A DNA stretch of 64,000 nt from positions 113,633,413-113,697,412 of the forward strand of contig CM077593.1 in assembly GCA_039654915.1 (NCBI GenBank), written 5' to 3'. Shown piece by piece: positions 1 to 9,250 of this stretch. Below the pieces are notes generated by a model. The model was not told the origin of the DNA. It did not search any database and saw nothing but the letters and a program-made list of their open reading frames with translations. The position numbers and the translations under genes are program-made. Source of the DNA: Aquilaria yunnanensis (lineage: Eukaryota; Streptophyta; Magnoliopsida; Malvales; Thymelaeaceae). Each line of letters opens with the position of its first letter. Position 1 is the stretch's first letter.

Positions 1-65
1 TTGTTTCTTGTAGTAGACACATTATGTAGCGCATGAAAACATTTTCTTTTTGGTTGTTCACACAG

Positions 66-3000
66 ACAAAACACGAGGCAACAGACATCAACTCGAGAAA
101 AGCCAAGTCCAGCAAAGCCTATAATTTACAGAAGAAGACAAGACACTGCACAAGCACCTCAATCTAAGCAGAATGATGCCGCAAAGCATAAGAAACAGCA
201 TCACACAGGCTCTGCAAATAAACCTAACCCCCCAGCAAAGAAAGCACAAAAGGAAGAGCCAAGCCCTGCAAAGAAACCTAACCCCCCAGTAAGAAAAGAA
301 GGCAAACAGAATGCCAGCCCTTCAACCTCAAAGCGGTATATACTATTCACAATGCATTTTCACATTATGCTTATTTTTTTAATGCAAAAAGTGTGTACTG
401 CTTCTGTATACTCTGTCTATTGATTCTGTGTATACTCTGTATACTGGTTATTTCTTTACTGGTTGTTTTCTTTTCTGGAAAAGTGTGTACATTAGTTCTC
501 AATAATCTGTCCATTATTTATCTATTAAGTGTATATTCTATCTCATAATTTTTTTGGTCAATTATTTACTGCAAATTTGTGAACTGGTTCATTCCCTTAC
601 TGGAAAATGTGTCTACTTGTTATACATAATATGTCTGTTGGCACTTTATCAAATGTCTATTGGTTCTCTGTGAACTCATTGTAGAAAAGTGTCTACTGGT
701 TCATTTCTTTTCTCAAAAAGTGTCTACTGTTTCTCAATAATCTGTCTATTATTTATCTATCAAGTGTTTACTTGAAAAGTGTCTCATATTACATTACTTT
801 TCTGGTCATTTATTTTCGAAAAAATTGTCCACTGGTTCATTCCCTTACTGGAAAATGTGTCTACTTGTTATACATAATATGTCTGTTGGAACTCTATCAA
901 ATGTCTATTGGTTATCTGTGAACTCTTTCTGGAAAAGTGTTTACTGGTTCATTTCTTTTCTGAGAAAGTGTCTACTGTTTCTCAACAATGTGTCTACTTG
1001 TTATACGTAATATGTCCATTGCCTCACTAACAAATGTCTATCATTACTGTATTAAATTTTTTTAACTACTGAAACGTAACATTTCATTGCAGCATAATGT
1101 ATAGAACACGGTGCAACCCTGGACAGCTTAGGCAGACAATGGATTTACTCTCCACTAGTACAGAGCATGTTAATGCAATCAAAGAGCTTGGATTTGGATC
1201 GCTGTTCAACATAACATACACCAGGCTTTTCCCAAACCTAGTACAATGGCTAGTGGAACATTTTAACCCGGATGACACAACCTTGCGCATATCCAAACAT
1301 TCAACCATCAAGATAACGGCTGAAGATGTGCATAATGTGTTAGGGATTCCCATTGGTCCAAGGGTGGTTGATGAACACCCTTATTCTCGTGCAAATGACC
1401 CGGAACTTCGACAGTGGAGAATGCAGCATGGGAAGGAAAATGGACCATTGACAAGTCAAGTTTCAAGCATAGTGATTAACTCATCAAAGGCAGATCAAGA
1501 TTTCAAGCTTCACTTTGTCATCTACATAGTCACAAAGCTGCTTGTACCATCCAATAGATCCAGCTGCAATTGGAGAGTTCATAAAGCATTGAAGGATCTT
1601 TCTGCATGCCATCAGCTGAACTTCTGTGCCTACACCTTGAACACACTTGCTACGCAAATTAGCAAGTACAAAGAAGACCCTGTCAACAACCAATGCATTG
1701 GTGTATGCCTCTACTTCCTACAGGTAAATGTGTCATGTTTATTTGTCAACAACTTTCATACTAACAACTTTCATACTAACTGGTCTTAAATGTGCAGATG
1801 TTTTATCTCGATTGGGTAATGTTCAGGGGAAAAACTCTTGTCACTAGAGTTTTCCCATCAATCACAGGTTGGACAAATGATATTGTCCTCAGAAGATTAA
1901 ATGAAGAGAGAAGTCAAGGTGGATTTGGCAGAGGACAAATACTATCAGCCAATCTTCCTTCTGCTGATACTCCAAAAGCTGATGCTCCAAAAGTACCAAA
2001 GAAGTCTGATCACCCTGAGCAGCCAGAGAAGAAGGCTGACCAGACTGCTGCAGAAACTCAAGAAAAACAGCCTGAAAAGCCTCAAAGCAAAGAGCAACCA
2101 GCAGAAGGTAAGCCTGAAAGCAAGGAGCAACAACAGCCTGCTGACTCTGACAACTCATTCACAGCAAGAATGAAGCAATTAAATAATAAGGTTCAAGAGG
2201 CAGCTCTTGCAATGAAAAGAGTGGAAGACGAAATTGCAAGAGTCTGTGAGCTGTTCCCTCTTGTTACAACTCCACTTGCAAAGCTGATACAGAGGTCGCA
2301 TGAGCTCAATCCTGGCACTGCTGAAAGCAGCCCATGGGATGGGAAATTCATTCTCCAAGTTGAGCAAGTGATGGATGCAATGGAGAAAGCAAGGCTGGCA
2401 CAGATTGCACTGCAATCTAAAAATGTCTATTGCACACCTGATGAGCAAAATGATAATGATCAGGAGCTTGAAGACCTTGCTCAACCATTTGTGCTTGACT
2501 TGCCAGATGATGAAGGTCCAATACCAACAGTTCTAGACTTTGATCTAGAAACTGGACTTTCTTTCAATTTGGGAATAGATGGAAGTCAGGAGAAAGCTGA
2601 TAGGCCAGCTAGAGCAAAGAAGAAATCAGTTTTCTTGAAATCCCCATATCTCCAACGGTTCAAGAAAACACTCCCTTTATACCTCACAAGCACAGAGTCT
2701 ATTGTTGTAGACTATGCATGGAGCATGAAAGAATCAGTCAAGTAAGTGTCGCAGCAAAAAAAATTTATTAGCCAATGATCATTTATTTCAATTACTGCAA
2801 ATTTACTGAGAACTGTCTACTGCTTATATTTCAATTGCAGTGAGCTGCTGTCAAAATTCACACCAGATGTCTTCAACTTTAGGAATGAATTCCACAGTTT
2901 AAGACCTGAAAAATTGGTATTTGACTCTATAATAACCGCCTATGCTTATACTTTGAATCAAAAAGAGTTGAACAAAGAGTTTCCAGAACGTTGCTTCCTC

Positions 3001-4140
3001 CCCAGCCATGCATCTGTAAGTAAAACTCTGTCTGTAACATCTTAAAAATTCACTCTGTTTAAGTCTAACATCTATTTAATAATCTTTGTTACAGGCCTAC
3101 ATTTTCCACATAATTGTCAACAATAAGTTTGATCCTGAAGTTGTCAAGAAGAATGCTAATAAGGAGAACAACATATGCCAAATGCTCAACTTGTGGCTCC
3201 AATACAACCACATCACGAAAGAAATGTTGCATACTTGCAAACTTGTAAGTGCACTCTTATTATGAAAAACTTGTTGCGTGGTTGCACATGTACTACACAA
3301 TTATTCATGGTGTCCCAGCCCCTAAAATAAGTTTTTATGAAACAGCTGTTCTTCATATGTCCTAAAGATGTCCACTTCAGCGTGTTCTGCATTAACACTG
3401 AAAGCAAGAAGATAGAGGTCATGGACAACAGGGATGAGGAGATGGCAAAATATGAACAGTTTCCCTTTCTTCTGGTAACCATTCAAAGTGTCTATTATTT
3501 CAATTCAAAGTGTCCATTATTTAAATACAAAGTGTCCATTATTTCAATACAAAGTGTCTATTATTTTAATTCAAAGTGTAATTTTTCAATTCAAAGTGTC
3601 TTATCCAAAGTGTCTATTCTTTTTATTGAAAGTGTCTATTATTTCAATTCAAAGTGTATATTATTTCAATTCAAAGTGTCTATCATTTCGATACGAAGAG
3701 TCTTATGAAAACATAACACCGTTTACTTTTAACAGAGACAAATCATCAGCAAATGGCTTGACTCCTGGGAACATCCCCTTGCATCTGAAATTGGAAGATA
3801 CCAACCCACATTTGTTTCTTTGCTGTGGAAAAAGACCTACAGGCAGTACATAAGGAATGCAAAAGACTGTGCCATTTTTGCAATGAAACATATGGAATTA
3901 TATCATGGCCAACCGTTTGTTTCTGACCTGGGACCGGTAACAACTATAACATCTATAATGTCTTCTTCATGCACTATCAAATTACTACTTATACACTTAT
4001 TGTTTTTGACTTTGCAGAAAGAAATCATGAATAAGTACAGAATGCAAATTGCAGCTACTTTAATGTTGCATCCGAATAACCAGGTGAAAGATACTGTTTT
4101 AACAAATGCAAATAGACTACAAAACGCAAAAGCTGCTTAA
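66..4140 (+). CDS. Ulp1/C48 SUMO-protease-like protein of a MULE, eight exons visible, 5' end missing
   Basis: Exons: 66-335, 1093-1723, 1798-2741, 2841-3015, 3095-3244, 3346-3474, 3736-3936, 4018-4140. All junctions are GT-AG and the reading frame is kept across every one. The first visible exon is K/P/A-rich and opens after an acceptor AG, so more exons lie upstream of the window. Exon 2 encodes the conserved N-terminal module usual in plant transposon-borne Ulp1 proteins (start of exon: RCNPGQLRQTMDLL). Exon 3 is a charged P/E/K-rich linker. Exons 4-8 hold the cysteine-protease fold: His in VHFSVFCIN, Asp 17 residues later in EVMDN, and Cys in AKDCAIFAMKHME. The His-Asp spacing equals that of yeast Ulp1. 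The usual HW is HF, and the oxyanion Gln expected about six residues before the Cys is Ile. In the family, such proteins cleave SUMO-like conjugates; activity here is unproven. Confidence 0.85.
430..1020 (+). repeat. Three direct repeats of about 235-248 bp inside intron 1 of the Ulp1-like gene
   Basis: The intron 336-1092 is built from roughly three copies. The word CTCAATAATCTGTC starts at 498 and 733, and a variant starts at 981. The block TTCATTCCCTTACTGG recurs near 589 and 837, each time followed by AAAATGTGTCTACTTG. Within each copy, short words containing GTGTCTA repeat every 20-40 bases. The first copy is the most diverged. The repeats are wholly intronic and do not touch the splice sites. 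Confidence 0.8.
3485..3707 (+). repeat. 22-bp minisatellite, about 11 units, within intron 6 of the Ulp1-like gene
   Basis: Units follow the pattern AAAGTGTCTATTATTTC then AATTC or AATAC. About eleven copies run back to back, with two shortened ones near 3575-3610. The array nearly fills the 261-bp intron (3475-3735) between the exon carrying the catalytic His/Asp and the exon carrying the catalytic Cys. Open frames across the array are translations of the repeat, not genes. Confidence 0.9.
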
Positions 4141-4791
4141 CTTGACTTATAGATAACATGTAGTTAACATGCACAAAATAGTTGCTTACAGGTCAGATTG
4201 CTAGCATGCACAAAATAGTTGTCTTCTTATATGTCTAGGAAGTAGTTTCATAGCTTGTGATATGTCTTCTTATAGGACAAAGTAGTTGTTAATCGTATTG
4301 TTTGATACTGTTAGTGTCTGAAACAGTTGCTTTATATACAGTACGAATTTTGCAAAAGTGTCTTCTATAGATTAACAAATTGTGTACTAACAGTAATTAA
4401 AGTGTTTAAACACTCATAATATATAACTTGGTTGAGTGCATAAATTGTTAGTCGTATTAAAAACATAACAGTATAATCTTGGATCACTACATAAATTATT
4501 ACTCGATAAAAACGTAATCAATTAAATATCTAATCCTTAATTATACGATTGGTTGAGTACATGAATTCTTAGTCGTATTAAAAACATAATTGTATAATCC
4601 TTAATTATACGAAAAGGCGCCCAAGGACCGAAGCGGCACATATGTTCGCAAAACGAAACAGTCTGACGTCTCTTCGTAATACAGAATATAACTGACCAAA
4701 CACCTGTTCATCACCTATAAAATGTACAACCATAACCACAAGTTTTCAACACCTTTTCAACACCTTTTCATCCTACACACTTGTTTAAAAA
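4141..4791 (+). promoter_or_regulatory. Spacer and promoter of the F-box gene: direct repeats and a TATA box
   Basis: The left part (4141-4400) contains words such as AAAAGTGTCTTCT shared with the rest of the element. Two direct copies of a block containing TTAGTCGTATTAAAAACATA lie at about 4430-4478 and 4550-4595, with a diverged copy between them. A TATA box, TATAAAA, lies at 4716-4722, about 70 bases before the ATG. The leader has a short duplication of CAACACCTTTTC. The F-box gene therefore appears to have its own promoter. Confidence 0.5.
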
Positions 4792-5322
4792 ATGGACAAC
4801 TTGAAACCGAGCAAGAAAATCTCCAAGCATACCCTCCAAAAAACAATTCAATCATTACCACATGATATGCTTACTGAGATACTCTCAACTGTTGGCGCTT
4901 CATCCATCAATGACCTTAGCAACGCTGCACAATCTTGCAAGGTCTTTCACAAGGCTGCAGATGATAAGTTGGTGTACCAAAGGTTGAACATAAATGATTT
5001 ATCTTTCAGACCATTTCGCCCAAAAGAGTGTTATATCCACCAACGGTGCATGGAAGTTGAAAATACAGATGCCTTGACAGAAGAAGGTATCGCTCAATAT
5101 TTTATAACTGTAAATGAAATCGAAGGGCTCAAATTCCTCAAAAGAGCAGCCGAAAAGGGCAATAGTAAGGCCCAATACTTGTATGGAATAATAGCAATCA
5201 TATCACCATTTCAGGAACATGAAAATACCAAAGCAATGGAATTATTGTCTCTTATCATCGAGGGACGAAATGGAAGGCAAAGGCCATGGAAGATTGCTGA
5301 ATGTCGAAGGCTTGTACGATAA
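4792..5322 (+). CDS. F-box protein, At1g67623-like, intronless
   Basis: 176 residues. An F-box motif lies at roughly residues 20-60 (SLPHDMLTEIL and AAQSCKVFHKAADD). After it comes a region like the Sel1-type repeat found in this plant F-box family (FLKRAAEKGNSKAQYLYGII, about residues 112-131). F-box proteins act as substrate adaptors of SCF ubiquitin ligases through the F-box-SKP1 contact. The ATG was chosen because it opens the only long frame and sits 70 bases after a TATA box. The family usually continues past the RxIxEC motif (here WKIAECRRLV) into a short Cys-rich tail. This copy stops just after that motif, so the tail is lost or very short. It lies between the Ulp1-like gene and the 3' end of the transposase gene, so it is either element cargo or a captured host gene. 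Confidence 0.75.
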   Translation: MDNLKPSKKISKHTLQKTIQSLPHDMLTEILSTVGASSINDLSNAAQSCKVFHKAADDKLVYQRLNINDLSFRPFRPKECYIHQRCMEVENTDALTEEGIAQYFITVNEIEGLKFLKRAAEKGNSKAQYLYGIIAIISPFQEHENTKAMELLSLIIEGRNGRQRPWKIAECRRLVR

Positions 5323-5829
5323 ACATTTACTCGCTTATGGGCGCTTAACAAAAGGCTTGTTGCCATCGGACACAATCTTAAAGATTGTCAATCACCACAT
5401 GATAGGCCAAATCTCCCTGACACAGGAGCGTACATATCAAGCCCAATTTGCTATAAGCCTTGCATGTGGAGATGCGAAGCAAAACTATTTTGCAAGTTCT
5501 TACAAAGGACAACTCCAAACATATAAATATTATATTGTCTTTGAAATATATTTTATTTTATTTGAAATATGTATTATTCTACACACATTGTAAATTAAGA
5601 ACTAGTATTGTAAATAAAAAGAATTAATTGATATTGTAGAAACCATAGTCCTTATCATTCCCATATCCACTTAATTCTCTACAAAATTCCACTATCACAC
5701 TACATTGACAGCAGTTCTGTGAACAAATAACCTGTAGACATTTCAATAAACTTCAGCTGTAACTGTGAATTTAACTCTGTAGATATTTCAACAATGGTTT
5801 ATAGACACTTTGACTATTCCTATAGAACA
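5323..5829. other. Spacer between the F-box gene and the transposase 3' end
   Basis: No gene is supported. A short open frame continues past the F-box stop in another register (to 5593), but I see no recognisable domain in it. Between 5730 and 5815 the element word appears in reverse orientation (TATAGACACTTTGAC), next to the convergent transposase gene. Confidence 0.5.
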
Positions 5830-8756
5830 CTATACTGGACCACCCCTGCCCCTACCACTGCCCTTACCACTGCCCCTGCCCCTGCCCCTGCATCCACGGC
5901 CACGGTTGAAATCCACTCCACTCTTCTTCCGCTTTGATCCAAATATATTAGATGTCACAAACGCAGGATTCAAAACATCCACTTCACAACAAGACCCAGC
6001 ACTGCTAATTGTCTGACACTCTTTGCTGGCACTGGCAGTTCCAGCCTTCATCTTCAAAATATGCTTCTGCATTGACAACAGTCCTTGCTCACACACATAC
6101 CTACATTCCTGATCTTTTTGACACTCAATCACCAATGATAAAAAGCCCCTCATCATGTTAGTACGCCAAGCAATTGTAGAAAATGCATCACCACACAAAT
6201 ATTTCCCATCCTGATCCACAACAATCCTTGCTTCCTTGGTCCAACGGTGAAGTATATACTGCTTAGGAATTTCATGCACATTATTCACATTCAACACACG
6301 CAATGAATGGCAACAAAGCAAGCCCCTCTCCTCAAACAACATACATGAACAAGACACAGACAATGAAGCAGCATCATACTTAACATTAAATTTCCTCCAA
6401 TCTTGATTCCCAACCAAAACCTCATATTCAATGACACCACCAACCTCAGAAACAGCCTTTGACTCAGCAAAAACACCAACAAATAATTCCTTTTCAAACT
6501 CTTTCAAGATAGTACGAGTGTATACCTTAGAAGCATCAACCAATATCTTTGAATGTTCAGCACTCACATTCACCACTCCAATATTTTGAAAATCTTCTTC
6601 AAGTGCTTTATTTCTCCAGTCTTTCAACAAGTTCTCAACAGCAGTGAAAACAGCAAACAAACCCATTTGCTTATTTGCAAGCGATGTCAGAACACTATTT
6701 GTGCTTTCACTACGTTGTGATGATCGAATCCCTGCAGTCAAAATGTACACAAAGTGTCTGTTAATATCAAACAAATTGCCTAAGCATTATATTCAAAATC
6801 TCCATTAATCATACACAAATTACACAATGAAATTACCTGCAGAGAAAACGTGCTTGCATAGTGCTGGGCACCACTTAAACCTTGCCGCATACAAGTTCTT
6901 CAACCATCCCACATTACAACAGTTGAAACTCCCAAGCATCTTTGACCATGCATCATAAAACTCACTAGCAGTAGCACAATGATACAAACATCTATAAAAC
7001 ATTTTGGAAAAACTTTCAATGCACATCAAGCCCTTGATGTTCTTCTTGGCATTCTCACAAATATGCCACAGACATAATCTGTGCTGAACACCATAGAAAA
7101 CATGGTCAACTGCAGATCCAATTGCACCATCCTGATCTGTCATAATTGTCTGAGGAAGCTTTCCACCCATGCCCCTGTTAAAACACTCAAAACACCAAAC
7201 AAAGTGCTCCCTCTTCTGACCCACAAGAAAAGCAACAGCAAAAACAACATTCTGCTTGTGATTGTTTAATCCAATAAACGGAGCACAAAACATATTGTAC
7301 CGATTGGTTCGAAATGTAGTATCAAACACAACGACGTCACCAAATGTTGTATAATCAGCCTTCATCACTTCATTAATCCAAATAAAACTACTTAATCTGT
7401 TTTCACTATCAACTAGCACCTCATAGAAGAAATCAACATCTTCTGATGCCCTACGCTTAAAAGTATCAAGCAGCAGCGAAGCATCCCCAATATCCAATTC
7501 AGATGCACGCTCAGCAGATAAGTAATTGTAAAACATTCGTTTAGTCAAGCCAAGTGACTCAAGCCCACCGACTTCATTTGATATAACCCTAATAGCATCT
7601 GCAGGTCTAATCCCATTCCCCATCAAATCTGCAACAGCTGCGAAAATATCTTTATTCAAAAACTTAGCTGACTGCAACAAATATCGCTGCCTAACAGCAA
7701 CAAATGAATGATTATGCTGTCCTAAATGAGAATGACATACCCACAATCCATCATCACTCAACTTAACATGTATCACCGCACGACAATTACTACGCTTGTC
7801 AACTCTACGACGTTCAGCAGCCTCTTTCTTAACACTATCAGACTTTAAACCAGCATAGGAACAGAGGAACTCCTTGTGGTAAAGTGCCCCATCCTTTCTA
7901 CCACCCCTATATCTACTCCTTGCACAACGTATGCTATAACCTCTGGAAATAGCATACTCTTTAAAAAAGAACTCAGCCTCATCTACAGAATCAAAGGTTG
8001 CTCCAACCCAGCTAACATCATCAGCAGAATTTACCGAATCAGAGCCAACAGATAATGTCACATCACCACCTGCACTAACTGACATACAAAACAAAAACAA
8101 ACCATGAAATACACAAAACACATATGAGACAAACAGGAAATCTTCAAAAAAAACCCAAAATCCTACCTGATTCAATTTCATAGAACCGTCCACTACCTGC
8201 ACAGATAAGTGTCTAAAAATAAGTCCAAATGTGTCCAAACAGTATACATAAAGTGTCTAGTAAAAAACCAATATCACAACCTGAGTCTACTTCAACACTT
8301 GTAGATCGAAGTCCTTCACTCCCAGACAAAAGATGTCCACATCCTACAGCAAAGAGTGTCAAAGCATTATTCCCAAAACGTCTAAGCATTACAACCAAAA
8401 TGTACGAACAAAATCTACACAAGCAACCAAATAATACCTGAATCAACTTCCACACTCATAGACTGACATCCATCATAACCAGACGAAACATGTCCAGATA
8501 CTGCACCATAAATTGTCTAAAACAATATGAAAAAATGTCCACAAGGAATGCTGGATACTTAAATACAACAAGTAAAAAAACCTGTATGCTCGCCAACTCC
8601 GTTAGCACAGACATCACCTTCGCCGCCATTGCCGTCACTGCCATAACCACAGAACCAATCAGCGACATCCTCATCAGAAAAAGAAATCAACGACTCAATA
8701 TCCAAAGGCTCGCCGTCTCCAACAACAACAAAACCCGCACTTCCATCCGAAATCAT
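5830..8756 (-). CDS. FAR1-related MULE transposase, six exons, apparently intact
   Basis: Exons from the 5' end: 8582-8756, 8438-8500, 8281-8343, 8167-8196, 6837-8078, 5830-6731. All introns are GT-AG; the model encodes 824 residues. A FAR1-type DNA-binding domain spans about 138-225 (DSVDEAEFFFKEYA to CHSHLGQHNHSF). The MULE DDE domain follows, with D363 in VVVFDTTF, D425 in IMTDQDGAIG and E533 in RSESTNSV. The typical HRLCLWHICENAKKNI helix is present. A SWIM zinc finger has C652, C654, C664 and H666. The tail is Gly/Arg-rich. Exons 2 and 3 are a tandem duplication, and exon 4 is a shortened relative. An upstream in-frame ATG at 8828 is an alternative start. I see no stops or frameshifts, so the protein could be active. 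Domesticated FAR1/FRS transcription factors share this layout, but the position beside a Ulp1-like gene favours a transposon copy. Confidence 0.88.
8167..8500 (-). repeat. Duplicated phase 1-1 mini-exons of the transposase gene
   Basis: Exon 2 (8438-8500) and exon 3 (8281-8343) are both exactly 63 bp. Both start and end in phase 1 and encode the related peptides VSGHVSSGYDGCQSMSVEVDS and GCGHLLSGSEGLRSTSVEVDS (the first and last ten residues carry the similarity). Exon 4 (8167-8196, 30 bp) keeps the frame and encodes GSGRFYEIES. The intervening introns also share words such as AAGTGTCTA. Confidence 0.8.
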
Positions 8757-9250
8757 AGTGTAAAAAACTTCGAAAACGTTCGAATATAAGTGTCTCCTAG
8801 CCTGACCGCTCGCTGCGCTTGGCCTCACCCTGGCAACGCCGCGCCCCTGGCTGCTCTCTCAAATATTCATTGACTTGAGCATTGTCACGGGCTGCCGTCG
8901 GCGTCGAGCATGGAGATCGAAGAGGACGAAGGTTCTGGAACTCTCAGATCTCACGAACTGACCTGTGGGATATGGCAGTAATTAGATACAATAACTAGGG
9001 GTAAATGTGTCATTTACTTGCCTATGTGCAAATGAACATATGCGCACGGTATCCGTAGTAATCAATAACACCTGAAGGTAACTGGGTAGCAAATACGAGG
9101 CAGGACTACGAATCCTACTGGAAAACAAAATCCAACAAAATAAACGAACTTACCCAGAACAGAAACAACTGGAGGTTGCATCGGGGTTCATGTTTCTTTG
9201 GGAGGGATCGTGGTCATATTAAGAAAAAGAAAAAAAAAATCAGATCCGGC
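8757..9250. other. Flank upstream of the transposase gene, possible right end of the element
   Basis: This stretch is more GC-rich around 8800-8960 than its surroundings and probably contains the transposase leader and promoter, and perhaps the right terminal repeat. Without the left end of the element there is nothing to pair it with. No gene is supported. Confidence 0.35.

Larger units (their letters stand above)
1..8900. mobile_element. Large MULE-type transposon carrying Ulp1-like protease, F-box and FAR1 transposase genes (left end outside the window, right end not fixed)
   Basis: A FAR1/MULE transposase (minus strand) lies tail-to-tail with a Ulp1-like protease gene (plus strand), with an F-box gene between them. 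MULEs that encode Ulp1-like proteases are known in plants (the Kaonashi type), so the protease-transposase pair is expected. The F-box gene could be cargo or a host gene trapped inside. The introns and spacers share words built on AAGTGTCT from about 400 to 8800, which ties the whole stretch together as one unit. I could not find the terminal inverted repeats: the left end lies before base 1 and the right end could fall anywhere between about 8830 and 9250. The element assignment is inferred from gene content. The boundaries are approximate. Confidence 0.55.

Noticed and set aside
3485..3707. CRISPR-like regular spacing
   Set aside because: Units abut without unique spacers, and the DNA is plant nuclear; it is a minisatellite.
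3337..3853. Two overlapping open frames of about 120 codons on the plus strand
   Set aside because: They are translations of the 22-bp minisatellite plus parts of real exons in the wrong frame; the spliced Ulp1-like model explains the region.
5219..5593. Open frame overlapping and extending past the F-box gene
   Set aside because: No recognisable domain; its N-terminal part is the F-box gene in another register. A frameshifted extension of the F-box protein is possible but unsupported.
8213..8455. 80-codon minus-strand frame
   Set aside because: It reads through the introns around transposase exon 3; the splice-consistent model is better.
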